NCBI RefSeq assembly: GCF_050589705.1
Contig: NZ_JBNGOT010000002.1
Coordinates: forward strand, 248,001-312,000
Source: Sunxiuqinia rutila
GTDB lineage: Bacteria > Bacteroidota > Bacteroidia > Bacteroidales > Prolixibacteraceae
Length of the DNA: 64,000 nucleotides
Direction of reading: 5' to 3'
Shown: in pieces, positions 18,473-26,626 of the stretch
How the letters are laid out: each line of letters begins with the position of its first letter
How positions within the stretch are numbered: position 1 is the stretch's first letter
Notes under the pieces: model-generated
Seen by the model: only the letters and a program-made list of their open reading frames with translations
Databases searched by the model: none
What the model was told of the DNA's origin: nothing
Position numbers and translations under genes: made by a program

Positions 18473-18817
18473 ATGAACAGTTATAAAAAAGGTGGTAGAC
18501 CCACGAAAATTGTCTCCGAAAAGAAAACTTATATCGTCAGCTTGAAGATGTCAACTGAAGAATATTATACGCTAAAAGGTAAAGCTTCAGAAGCCAAAAC
18601 ATCAATGAGTGAGATTATCCGACAGTCTATTGCTTCATGCACAATAATTCAAAGGTTGACACCCGAGCTGAACGATCATATCAGGAAGCTTTGCGGAATG
18701 GCTAACAATCTAAATCAAATAGCAAAGAAGGCTAATGCGGGAGGATACAAAAACGCCAGAACCGAGTACCTGTATTTAGCCGGTGAGATTGACAACATCA
18801 TTGACAAAATTAAATGA
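18473..18817 (+). CDS. mobC: MobC-type relaxosome accessory protein
   Basis: This 114-aa basic protein has a ribbon-helix-helix-like N-terminal half (VSLKMSTEEYYTLKGKASEAKTSMSEII) and the MobC motif LCGMANNLNQIAKKANAGG at about 70-88. MobC binds oriT next to nic and helps the relaxase open and nick the strand. It starts 18 bp after the putative nic site and overlaps the relaxase gene by 4 bp (ATGA), so the two proteins are translationally coupled. Length and motif are normal for the family. Confidence 0.88.
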   Translation: MNSYKKGGRPTKIVSEKKTYIVSLKMSTEEYYTLKGKASEAKTSMSEIIRQSIASCTIIQRLTPELNDHIRKLCGMANNLNQIAKKANAGGYKNARTEYLYLAGEIDNIIDKIK

Positions 18818-19713
18818 TCGCAAAAATTATCAAAGGAAAAGGTTTTAAAGGAGCGGTGGAATATGTACTTGATAAAAAGAAGGCAGCCGAAATTCTTTCC
18901 ACAGATGGAGTTAGAACCAAAAACGCCAAAGCTATTATTCAGAGTTTTATCCAACAGACAAACCTGAATCCCAGAGTGGCCAAAACGGTTGGTCATATTT
19001 CTCTTGATTTTTCTGCGCAGGACAAGTACAACCTTAGTAATCCTAAAATGCTGGAAATTGCTCACAAATATATGAAGAGAATGGACATTAAGGACACCCA
19101 ATATATAATTGTTCGCCATTACGACAAGGAGCATCCACACGTTCACCTGGTCTTTAACAGAGTAAACAATCAAGGCAAAACTATTTCAGATAAAAATGAT
19201 CGCTTTCGCAGCGAAAAGACCTGTAAGGACCTGACTTTTGATTTCGGACTTTATTTCGCAAAAGGAAAAGAGAATGTAAAAGAACACCGTCTGCGAGAGC
19301 CGGATAAAACCAAATATGAAATATACAATACGCTAAAGGAGGTTGTTCCTAATTGCAAGTCATGGAATGCATTGATTCAAGCCTTGAAAGAACAAGGAAT
19401 ACAAACTTCTTTTAAATATAAAGGGCGTACAGACGAGGCTCAGGGAATAATATTCACAAAAAACAACTTCAAATTCAATGGTTCTAAAGTTGACCGGCAA
19501 TTTAGTTTCTCCAAAATAAATAGGCAGATACAGCAAAATATTTCGCGTGAACCCAGCATCAAAACAAAATATAGCCGTGGACATGAAATGAATCCATTGG
19601 TCGATGTATCATTATCGGCATATAAATACAGGCATATTGATAGAGAAAACCATAGTTCTTCTGTAAACCTGAGGAAAAAGCGAAAGAACAGGAATCGAGG
19701 ATTAAGCAGGTAA
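18814..19713 (+). CDS. Relaxase/mobilization nuclease (MOBP type)
   Basis: This 299-aa protein starts MIAKIIKGKGFKGAVEYVL, the usual start of Bacteroidota relaxases, where Tyr17 in VEYVL is a candidate nucleophile. The metal-binding histidine triad is in DKEHPHVHLVFNRV at about 107-120. A relaxase nicks oriT, stays covalently bound to the 5' end and pilots the strand to the recipient through a helper conjugation system. The C-terminal 100 residues are basic and probably bind DNA. The length is at the short end of the family, with no primase or helicase domain. It is coupled to mobC upstream and followed 14 bp later by a coiled-coil membrane protein. Confidence 0.88.
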   Translation: MIAKIIKGKGFKGAVEYVLDKKKAAEILSTDGVRTKNAKAIIQSFIQQTNLNPRVAKTVGHISLDFSAQDKYNLSNPKMLEIAHKYMKRMDIKDTQYIIVRHYDKEHPHVHLVFNRVNNQGKTISDKNDRFRSEKTCKDLTFDFGLYFAKGKENVKEHRLREPDKTKYEIYNTLKEVVPNCKSWNALIQALKEQGIQTSFKYKGRTDEAQGIIFTKNNFKFNGSKVDRQFSFSKINRQIQQNISREPSIKTKYSRGHEMNPLVDVSLSAYKYRHIDRENHSSSVNLRKKRKNRNRGLSR

Positions 19714-19727
19714 TCAAATAATTGAAT

Positions 19728-20381
19728 ATGAGTAACAATAGTTTAATCGCAGCCATGTTTGAGGAAATCAAAAAGAGACTATCAACAATTGAAAAAGAGA
19801 TGGGAAACGACAATTCTAATCAAAAGCGCAAAGAAGATTCTCCAAAACAAGAGGAACGGCAGAAATTCGTATCGGCTCGTACGTTTCTGAATGACATCCA
19901 ACGGATAATAGAAACTTCGTTTCAAAAAGATTTTGATAAGACGAACTCAGAAATTCGGCTTGCCAAATCTGATATTACAAATAGTATTAAACAGTTAGAA
20001 ACAAGTATCGAAAGTTTAAAATGTTTTCCCAAAAAGAAGAAAAAGCTCATTGCTGTCGATTCTTTTAAAACCTGGAAGATAGGTTCTATTATGATTTTAG
20101 TATTGCAATTTATTAGCATTGGCGGTCTGATGATCCAAAACTCAAAACTGGCAGACAACGATCTGAAATATAGATATATTAATTCCCTTCAAGGAATTGA
20201 TTCAAAAGGTTTGAGAAACATAGAAACAGTATTTCATATTAAGCGCGACAAAGAATTTATTAAAGACATTCGGAAAGCTGTAGAAACATACGAATTGAAC
20301 ATTAAAAAAGGCCTTAATGAAAACGGGAATGCCATAAATTCCGAACCTGCAAATTCTCCTGATGAAAGCTTACCAAAATGA
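19728..20381 (+). CDS. Coiled-coil, single-TM mobilisation-associated protein
   Basis: The chosen ATG (MSNNSLIAAMFEEIKKRL) gives 217 aa. The frame also has a TTG two codons earlier, which I set aside. The N-terminal 100 residues are charged and predicted coiled coil (RLSTIEKEMG; IRLAKSDITNSIKQLETSIE). A hydrophobic helix follows at about 122-142 (IGSIMILVLQFISIGGLMI), then a soluble C-terminal tail of 75 residues. Its position right after the relaxase matches the MobB-like or anchoring proteins often found in mobilizable elements. I do not recognise a named family. Topology suggests that it tethers something at the membrane. Confidence 0.55.
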   Translation: MSNNSLIAAMFEEIKKRLSTIEKEMGNDNSNQKRKEDSPKQEERQKFVSARTFLNDIQRIIETSFQKDFDKTNSEIRLAKSDITNSIKQLETSIESLKCFPKKKKKLIAVDSFKTWKIGSIMILVLQFISIGGLMIQNSKLADNDLKYRYINSLQGIDSKGLRNIETVFHIKRDKEFIKDIRKAVETYELNIKKGLNENGNAINSEPANSPDESLPK

Positions 20382-20485
20382 ACTCCATAAAATTTAAAGG
20401 TGATTCCAAATCACAAACAAATGTATTCAATTCAATCCAAACAAGCCTGCGGTTGCAAAAGACTTCGGCATAAACGCAGCGCATG

Positions 20486-20593
20486 AATAGTCAAGAGTTT
20501 ATGAAAACGATTATACTTTTGCATGAATACACCTTTCTCATACTTCGAAAGGAAAATTCATTGCAAAAACAGCGGTAAAAACACTTGACTATT
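20486..20593. repeat. Inverted repeat in gene-free 20382-20813
   Basis: AATAGTCAAGAGTTT (20486-20500) and AAACACTTGACTATT (20579-20593) are inverted with 14/15 pairs, in a 432-bp gap with no gene. GCATGAATA also occurs twice (about 20481 and 20521). The gap separates the mobilisation module from the BREX operon. The repeat could be a second transfer-related site, a boundary relic or a binding site for the XRE regulator that follows. Nothing else recognisable is present. Confidence 0.4.
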
Positions 20594-20813
20594 AACGCGC
20601 CTCCCCCGCTTCGATTACCATCGTCCATTTATTCCGATTCCTTTTGCAATTCGGATTAAATTGATTTTTGAGTGTTTACGATTTGGAATAAAAGCCATAT
20701 CCCGGTGAAAAAACAACCGGAATAATGTTCATAAAATCTTTCTCTGATTTTCTTTTTTTACTAATACTTTTTGTATTTTAGACATTTTCTGACAAGTCAT
20801 TAATTATATAATT

Positions 20814-21101
20814 ATGTTTTTAGGCAAACGCATTAAAGAATTGAGGGAAGAAAAGCACCTCCTTCAACGCCAACTGGCTGCCGAATTGGAGATTGATACT
20901 CCCATGTACAGCAAGATTGAACGTGGCGATCGCAAGGCCAAACGAGAACAAGTCATTAAACTCGCGAAATTACTCAGCACCGATAAGAATGAACTTCTTA
21001 CGCTTTGGTTAGCTGGTCAGATTTATGAACTAATAAAAGACGAAGAGCTTGCTCGAAAAGCAATATCGTTGGTGTCAATTAAGTTAGATACAAAAAAATG
21101 A
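20814..21101 (+). CDS. XRE-family regulator of the BREX operon
   Basis: This 95-aa protein is a single Cro/C1-type HTH (IKELREEKHLLQRQLAAELEIDTPMYSKIERGDR, about 7-41) with a short helical C-terminus. It overlaps the next gene by 4 bp (ATGA), so it is the first cistron of the BREX operon and probably its autoregulatory repressor. The upstream gap holds an inverted repeat that might be an operator. Small XRE or WYL regulators at the head of BREX operons are common. No enzymatic domain is present. Confidence 0.8.
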   Translation: MFLGKRIKELREEKHLLQRQLAAELEIDTPMYSKIERGDRKAKREQVIKLAKLLSTDKNELLTLWLAGQIYELIKDEELARKAISLVSIKLDTKK

Positions 21102-21529
21102 GCAAGAACTCTCCAGACAACATCCTCAGTTATTTAAAATCAACCGCAAGAAACAAAATCGTATTGTTTCGCGACGATATTCCTGGTGTTGAACCCTTCG
21201 ATATTGGAATCGCAATTGCGGAAAAAATCGCTCATCTTTTAGACGACAGAAAGCTTTCATTCAAAGCAAAAAACGAAATAGATAAGCTATTCACGTCAAT
21301 ACTCATTAATCATGTAACATTCGGCAAACTAATGGCAATTTCAAACATTGGGATTCTTTTTGAACCTGATTTAAAAATTGACATTCTCAGCTTGTTTGAA
21401 AGATTTTCCTGCGACAATGCTTTATTCATAAAATGGGACGGGGAAATTGAAGCCGGGAACTTATACTTTCTTTCAAAATATAATGGAATCAAAATCAATT
21501 TAAAAAATATCAGCCACATAATAATATGA
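21098..21529 (+). CDS. brxF: BrxF-like protein of type 3 BREX
   Basis: This 143-aa protein sits directly before brxC, the place of brxF in type 3 BREX. The C-terminal half matches the BrxF pattern: ISNIGILFEPDLKIDILSLFERFS (about 81-104), then LFIKWDGEIEAGNLYFL (about 110-126). BrxF is usually described as a small P-loop protein, but here the expected glycine-rich Walker A is missing; the region reads KIVLFRDDIPGVEPFDIG. So this copy either does not bind ATP or has a very divergent loop. It overlaps its upstream and downstream genes by 4 bp each. Assignment rests on position and the C-terminal pattern, so an unrelated small BREX protein is possible. Confidence 0.6.
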   Translation: MSKNSPDNILSYLKSTARNKIVLFRDDIPGVEPFDIGIAIAEKIAHLLDDRKLSFKAKNEIDKLFTSILINHVTFGKLMAISNIGILFEPDLKIDILSLFERFSCDNALFIKWDGEIEAGNLYFLSKYNGIKINLKNISHIII

Positions 21530-24500
21530 AGTACAACGAACTCATAAATTTTGAACCAATCACAGAGGTTGTAAAATTTAGCAAGACTAACCAAACAGAC
21601 TATCAGAGAAACCTGGTAAAGACCTTTGTTTTCTCCGACACATTTAGAAAAGTACTTATTCCACTAATGGTTCGTAATCTGGATTTCAGTTACGACGGAG
21701 AAACATTCGGGCTCCAGGTGGTTGGTAATTACGGTACAGGTAAATCCCACTTAATGTCGTTGGTTTCATTAATCGCGGAACAGGAAGAATTAATTGAACT
21801 GGTACAGGACGAAATTCCAAAAAAAGAGCTGTTAAAAATTGCGGGCCAGTTTAAAGTCCTACGCTTTGAGCTTGGTGGTACTGAAAGTCTATGGGATTTT
21901 GTAACCGTCAAAATTGAAATATTTTTTGAAGAAATAGGAATCGATTTCTCGTTCGAAGGGCACAAAGGATTAACCTATGCCGATAAACTCAAATTAATGA
22001 TGGCTGAGTTTGAAGAGAAGTTCCCGGACAAAGGCTTTTTGGTGGTAATCGATGAAATGTTGGCCTATCTAAAGGGACGAAGTACTCCTGATAAACTAAA
22101 CCAGGATTTACAGGTTTTACAGGCACTTGGGCAAGCTTGTGACTCAACAAAATTCAAATTTATATTTGGCGTTCAGGAAATGATTTATCACTCACCTGAA
22201 TTTCAGTTTGCAGCAGATATGCTGCAAAAAGTAAACGATAGGTACAAGGACATAATGATTACAAAAGAGGATGTTGCCTACATCGTCAAAAATCGCCTTC
22301 TCCGTAAAAACGAACACCAAAAACAGAAAATAAAGGACCACTTAGACAGCTTTTTAAAGCTGTTCACCGATATGCACGGAAGAACGCAAGACTACGTGGA
22401 ACTCTTCCCTGTGCATCCCACTTATTTCGAGAATTTTGAACGTATCAGAATTGGCAAAAGCCAGCGTGAAATCTTAAAAACACTGTCCAACCAGTTTCGT
22501 GAGATACTTGAGGTTGATATACCTAATGACAACCCGGGACTTTTGACCTATGACAGATATTGGGAAGACATCCAAAAAAGTCAGGATTTAATGGCTATTC
22601 CCGATGTTCGTAAAGTAAAAGAGGTAACTGAAACAATTAACGATAAAATTGAAAGCTACTTTACCGGCGTCCGCGCTGGAAAGAAAAAAATTGCCAAACG
22701 AATTGCAAATGCTTGTGCAATTAAAATCCTTCAACATGAACTAAACAAGCAAAACGGTACAAATACAGAACACCTGGTCGATGACCTGTGCCTGACTGAT
22801 AAATTGGCTGATGACAGGGATTTCCTGATGGACATTATGGAATCAACAGCTCAGCAAATCATCACCGCCACATCCGGGCAATACTTCGACAAAGATGCTG
22901 AAAACGGTGAGTATCACTTGCGCATCGAAGGAGGAATAAACTTCGACCAAAAAATCAAGGATTATGCCGCTACTATGGGAGATTCAAACAAAGACGAATA
23001 TTTCTTCAATTTCATGAAGATAATTCTGTCTTTGGATTACGATACCTACAGGCCAACCTTCAATATCTGGAGACACAGCATCGAGTGGAAATCGCACAAA
23101 ACCTATCGCGATGGCTATATTTTCTTTGGTAATCCAAACGAAAAGTCAACAACCCATCCACGCCAGCATTTCTACATGTACTTCATGCCCATCTTCGATG
23201 AAACAAAAAAAATACGCAATCACGAAGAAGATGAGGTTTATTTCATCATGGATGATCTGTCTGTTGACTTTAAAAATGCGGTAACACTTTACGGTGCAGC
23301 ATTAGCCTTAGAAGTAAGGGCCGATTCATCGCAGAAAACAATTTACCGCCAGAAGATTGATGAACTACAGAAAAAAGCCATCAAACTTTTCAATCAGGAA
23401 TACCTCCAGGTTACAAAAGTTGATTATCAGGGTAAGGAATACCCGTTGAATGGTTTTGCACTGCCGGGCGTAGGTTCATCCAAAGAACAAATATTTGCAG
23501 CCATTGCATCCGAAGTATTTGAAAATTGGTTTGAACAGGAAACACCCAACTACCCTAAATTCTCGCAGCTCGCTTTGCCGAATACCAAAGACAATATCTT
23601 TAATCGGATTAGAAGTGCTTTGTCGAAAGTTTCAAATCCCGAACAAACGAATAAAGATGGTGAGGGAATCCTTTCCGGCTTAGGTTTATGGGTGCCCGGC
23701 ATGTTAGATTACTCGCATTCGCCATACGCAAAAAACATTGTGAAGCTATTGAAAGAAAAAGGCGACGGGAAAGTGCTGAACAAGGAAGATATTATCGAGT
23801 ACGTTGATAAAAGCGATAACCTGTGGCTTTCAAAAGATTTTAAAATTGAAGCAGAGCTTGAATTTGTTGTTTTATCAACCTTAGCAGCTTTGGGTGAACT
23901 CGAAATCGTTTTAAGTTCAGGCTCATCCATTAACTCGACAAATCTTAATGATCTAAAAGATATTGTCAAAGAAGATTTTTATTCTTTTACTCACGTTAAA
24001 CCGCCCAAAGGCCTCAACGAAGCTGCCTTAAAAACCATGTTTGTCGGGCTGTTAGGCCGAGATTTAAGCAAACAACTAAAAGATCCTACAACGTACACGA
24101 GTTTGGTTAATGCAGCGACCGACTGGGCGAAACGTGCCGTCACTGCTTTAAATAAGATTCAGGGTGGACTTGTATTTAAAGGTATTGAAATCATTTCAGA
24201 ATCAGAAAGCATTCATTACCGGACAAAATTTACCGGCTTTTCCGGATTCTGCGATAAGCTGGCCAATTATACCTCCGAGGCAAAAATTAAAAACTTTCAA
24301 TACAGCATCGACGAAATAAACAAACTACTGGAAGCAAAACCACTTATTGAGAACCTCGAAAAGCAACTGGAAGAAATAGCACAGTTTAACGACGATATTT
24401 CCTATTTACAACAGTGCCGCCAATATGTAACGGATGCCGCATTTAAGGAGGAGATCACGAATGCCATTACTCAACTTGCAGCCATCCTTTCATCGGATAA

Positions 24501-25185
24501 CTCCACTGAAAAGACAACCTACAAAACAAAACTGTCCGACCTTAAAAACCGATATGCCGACTGGTATTTAAAACTGTACTTAAAATACAGAATCAGCGAT
24601 GCCGACAATACTCAAAAGCATGCGTTATTGGATTCGGATGAGAAAGTAATGTGCGATGTTTTAAAAGATGCCGATTTCTTGTCAACAGGGCAATATGCAC
24701 AATGGCATAGCAGCTTGAATAAATTGCAACCTGCCGATGGCAAGGTGAATAAAGAACTGATACTAACCGCGCCATATCAGGATTTTAATCCAATTGAATA
24801 CGAAGGAACAACCAGTATTTCTGTTTCAACCTTAAAAACAGAGCTGAAAGCACTGTTGGAAAATTGGGAGCAAACATTAAAAGATACCTTGGAAGACCCG
24901 ATTGTTAAAAAGAACATGAGTCTGCTTGAGCCAGCACAGGCCAAACTTTTAAACGATTTCAAAAAGGGTGTCATCGTACTGGCCAAAGACAATGTGCGGA
25001 AAATTACCAATGCAGTGATGGACTTGCACAAAGGACTTGAAAAAATCGAACTGACGATCGATAATTTAAAAGTACAGTTCAACAAACCACTTACTCCCGA
25101 CGACGCGATTGAGGCATTTAAAGCCTATATCGACAGTATTTCAAAAGGTAAAGAGCGAGATAAAATTAGGATAATACTCAAGTAA
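21526..25185 (+). CDS. brxC: BrxC-type P-loop ATPase (DUF6079), type 3 BREX
   Basis: This 1219-aa AAA+/ORC-like ATPase is the BREX core protein. Walker A GNYGTGKS lies at 67-74 and Walker B FLVVIDEML at about 169-177. The remainder is a long helical region of the DUF6079 kind with coiled-coil stretches (about 930-1010), of the expected BrxC size. BREX protects against phage by marking self DNA by adenine methylation and blocking replication of unmarked phage DNA without cutting it. BrxC is essential and is believed to use ATP in recognition or assembly. It is translationally coupled to brxF. 41 bp separate it from the inserted toxin-like gene. Confidence 0.85.
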   Translation: MKYNELINFEPITEVVKFSKTNQTDYQRNLVKTFVFSDTFRKVLIPLMVRNLDFSYDGETFGLQVVGNYGTGKSHLMSLVSLIAEQEELIELVQDEIPKKELLKIAGQFKVLRFELGGTESLWDFVTVKIEIFFEEIGIDFSFEGHKGLTYADKLKLMMAEFEEKFPDKGFLVVIDEMLAYLKGRSTPDKLNQDLQVLQALGQACDSTKFKFIFGVQEMIYHSPEFQFAADMLQKVNDRYKDIMITKEDVAYIVKNRLLRKNEHQKQKIKDHLDSFLKLFTDMHGRTQDYVELFPVHPTYFENFERIRIGKSQREILKTLSNQFREILEVDIPNDNPGLLTYDRYWEDIQKSQDLMAIPDVRKVKEVTETINDKIESYFTGVRAGKKKIAKRIANACAIKILQHELNKQNGTNTEHLVDDLCLTDKLADDRDFLMDIMESTAQQIITATSGQYFDKDAENGEYHLRIEGGINFDQKIKDYAATMGDSNKDEYFFNFMKIILSLDYDTYRPTFNIWRHSIEWKSHKTYRDGYIFFGNPNEKSTTHPRQHFYMYFMPIFDETKKIRNHEEDEVYFIMDDLSVDFKNAVTLYGAALALEVRADSSQKTIYRQKIDELQKKAIKLFNQEYLQVTKVDYQGKEYPLNGFALPGVGSSKEQIFAAIASEVFENWFEQETPNYPKFSQLALPNTKDNIFNRIRSALSKVSNPEQTNKDGEGILSGLGLWVPGMLDYSHSPYAKNIVKLLKEKGDGKVLNKEDIIEYVDKSDNLWLSKDFKIEAELEFVVLSTLAALGELEIVLSSGSSINSTNLNDLKDIVKEDFYSFTHVKPPKGLNEAALKTMFVGLLGRDLSKQLKDPTTYTSLVNAATDWAKRAVTALNKIQGGLVFKGIEIISESESIHYRTKFTGFSGFCDKLANYTSEAKIKNFQYSIDEINKLLEAKPLIENLEKQLEEIAQFNDDISYLQQCRQYVTDAAFKEEITNAITQLAAILSSDNSTEKTTYKTKLSDLKNRYADWYLKLYLKYRISDADNTQKHALLDSDEKVMCDVLKDADFLSTGQYAQWHSSLNKLQPADGKVNKELILTAPYQDFNPIEYEGTTSISVSTLKTELKALLENWEQTLKDTLEDPIVKKNMSLLEPAQAKLLNDFKKGVIVLAKDNVRKITNAVMDLHKGLEKIELTIDNLKVQFNKPLTPDDAIEAFKAYIDSISKGKERDKIRIILK

Positions 25186-25226
25186 ATTCACCTTAAAGTG
25201 AAATAAATTTGAAAATTAACTTATAA

Positions 25227-25769
25227 GTGAATAGCTTTGCAGAACTAATACTGGTTGAACAATACAGAAAAGTAACATACTATTCTGTAGCTATTAACGA
25301 TGATGATGCCTTATATGATCAGTTTGTCGAAAAGCATACTGCTGAAAACAGTGAAAAATTAAATCACATCCTGGCATGGTTAGAAAAAATTGGTGATAAA
25401 ATTGGGGCGTATGAAAACTACTTTAGAAATGAAGCAGAAACGGGTGATGCAAGGGCATTACCTCCTAAAGGTAAAGACAGAGATCCTGTCTATGTGGAAT
25501 ATTCAGAAGCAACTAAAAATAATGAAAACACAGCCAATAATTTAAGATTATATTGTTTCAGAGCAAGCGAATCAGTAGTATTCCTATTTAATGGAGATAT
25601 CAAAACAAAACAAAATCCACAAGATTGCGACAATGTAAGATCACATTTTAAAATGGCCAATCAACTTTCTAAATTACTAGATCAAGCAATAGTTAATAAA
25701 GAGATTCAATGGAATGAGGATTGGTCAGATATTCGTGTAGATGATGATTTTAAACTCGAATGGGATTAA
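25227..25769 (+). CDS. Putative HigB/Gp49-like toxin of a TAC module
   Basis: The 180-aa frame opens with GTG (25227). The central part, NTANNLRLYCFRASESVVFLFNGDIKT at about 99-125, resembles the core strand of RelE/HigB-like (Gp49) proteins, but the catalytic residues are not obvious and the protein is longer than the usual 100 aa. The main argument is context: an XRE protein follows 13 bp later and a SecB-like protein 1 bp after that. This is the order of a toxin-antitoxin-chaperone module. It lies inside the BREX operon between brxC and pglXI. Alternative: a BREX accessory protein with no toxin role. Confidence 0.5.
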   Translation: MNSFAELILVEQYRKVTYYSVAINDDDALYDQFVEKHTAENSEKLNHILAWLEKIGDKIGAYENYFRNEAETGDARALPPKGKDRDPVYVEYSEATKNNENTANNLRLYCFRASESVVFLFNGDIKTKQNPQDCDNVRSHFKMANQLSKLLDQAIVNKEIQWNEDWSDIRVDDDFKLEWD

Positions 25770-25782
25770 AAAAAGAAAACAA

Positions 25783-26169
25783 ATGAGAAAATCAAAAAAT
25801 TCAATATCAAGCTGGTTAAAAGAACACGGTGACCCTGAAATAGATCGTTTTATTGAAAAAAATCTGGCCATCGTTGAAAAAGTGCGTATAGCCCTGCAAA
25901 ATAAAGGCTGGTCGAAAGCACAACTAGCCGAAGCAATGGGAAAAAAGCCATCTGAAGTTTCAAAATGGCTGACTGGGATGCACAACCTCACCCTAAAGAG
26001 TACCATTAAAATGGAAATGGCTTTAGGTATCGACCTTATTCATACCGAACCGGTAAAAGAATACGAATATGTGTTCCTGGGAACAATTGAGAACAAAGAC
26101 GAATTAAAAACCAAAGGGGAAGAATATACAGTATCATGCCTGTCGCAGGAATATGAAATAGCAATGTAA
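25783..26169 (+). CDS. XRE-type antitoxin (HigA-like)
   Basis: From ATG 25783 the product is 128 aa. The frame is also open upstream to 25741, but that part overlaps the toxin-like gene and has no family match. A helical segment (SSWLKEHGDPEIDRFIEKNLAIVEKV) precedes an HTH at about 40-75 (KAQLAEAMGKKPSEVSKWLTGMHNLTLKST). The C-terminal extension (VFLGTIENKDELKTKGEEY) could be the chaperone-addiction tail that makes TAC antitoxins depend on their SecB-like partner. It would repress its own promoter and neutralise the upstream toxin. It is separated by 1 bp from the SecB-like gene. Confidence 0.65.
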   Translation: MRKSKNSISSWLKEHGDPEIDRFIEKNLAIVEKVRIALQNKGWSKAQLAEAMGKKPSEVSKWLTGMHNLTLKSTIKMEMALGIDLIHTEPVKEYEYVFLGTIENKDELKTKGEEYTVSCLSQEYEIAM

Positions 26170-26170
26170 T

Positions 26171-26611
26171 ATGGAACAAAAGCAAGCACCCATAATACCT
26201 GAGCACATTCATCTGTTAGCCATAGAAGTTGCACAACAAAAAATAGATGCACAGGCATTTAAAAAACACAAGGAACACCGATTAAATGTTGGGCACAAAG
26301 TATTACATAACCTGAAAGACGAACGAATTAAACTGGAACTCGTTTTTTCATTTGAAGATGCCAACAAAACACAGCTGTTATTTTTTCAAATCGATTTCCA
26401 TTTTAACGTTGAACAGCTTTCCGATTTTTACCAGTTAAAAGAAGAAAACTATCCCGTTTTTTATGCGCCCCTGATTGCCACCCTGCTCGGAATAAGTTTA
26501 TCAACTGCCCGGGGAATCATCTTCGAGAAGCTGCAAAATGCCGGGCTAAAAAATGTCATTCTCCCCGTAGTTTCGCCGCAAAAAATGCTGGCAAATTCAT
26601 CCAACAAGTAA
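26171..26611 (+). CDS. SecB-like chaperone of a TAC module
   Basis: This 146-aa acidic-to-neutral protein resembles the SecB-like chaperones seen with toxin-antitoxin pairs: beta strands with hydrophobic faces (IKLELVFSFEDANKTQLLFFQIDFHF), then FYAPLIATLLGISLSTARGIIFEKL and a conserved-type ending LKNVILPVVSPQKML that corresponds to SecB's final LPPxNF region. Solitary SecB-like proteins in TAC modules protect the antitoxin from degradation. Here it is 1 bp after the XRE gene and 15 bp before pglXI. I recognise the fold by pattern only. A structural prediction would settle it. Confidence 0.55.
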   Translation: MEQKQAPIIPEHIHLLAIEVAQQKIDAQAFKKHKEHRLNVGHKVLHNLKDERIKLELVFSFEDANKTQLLFFQIDFHFNVEQLSDFYQLKEENYPVFYAPLIATLLGISLSTARGIIFEKLQNAGLKNVILPVVSPQKMLANSSNK

Positions 26612-26626
26612 AAAAATCAAACAAAC

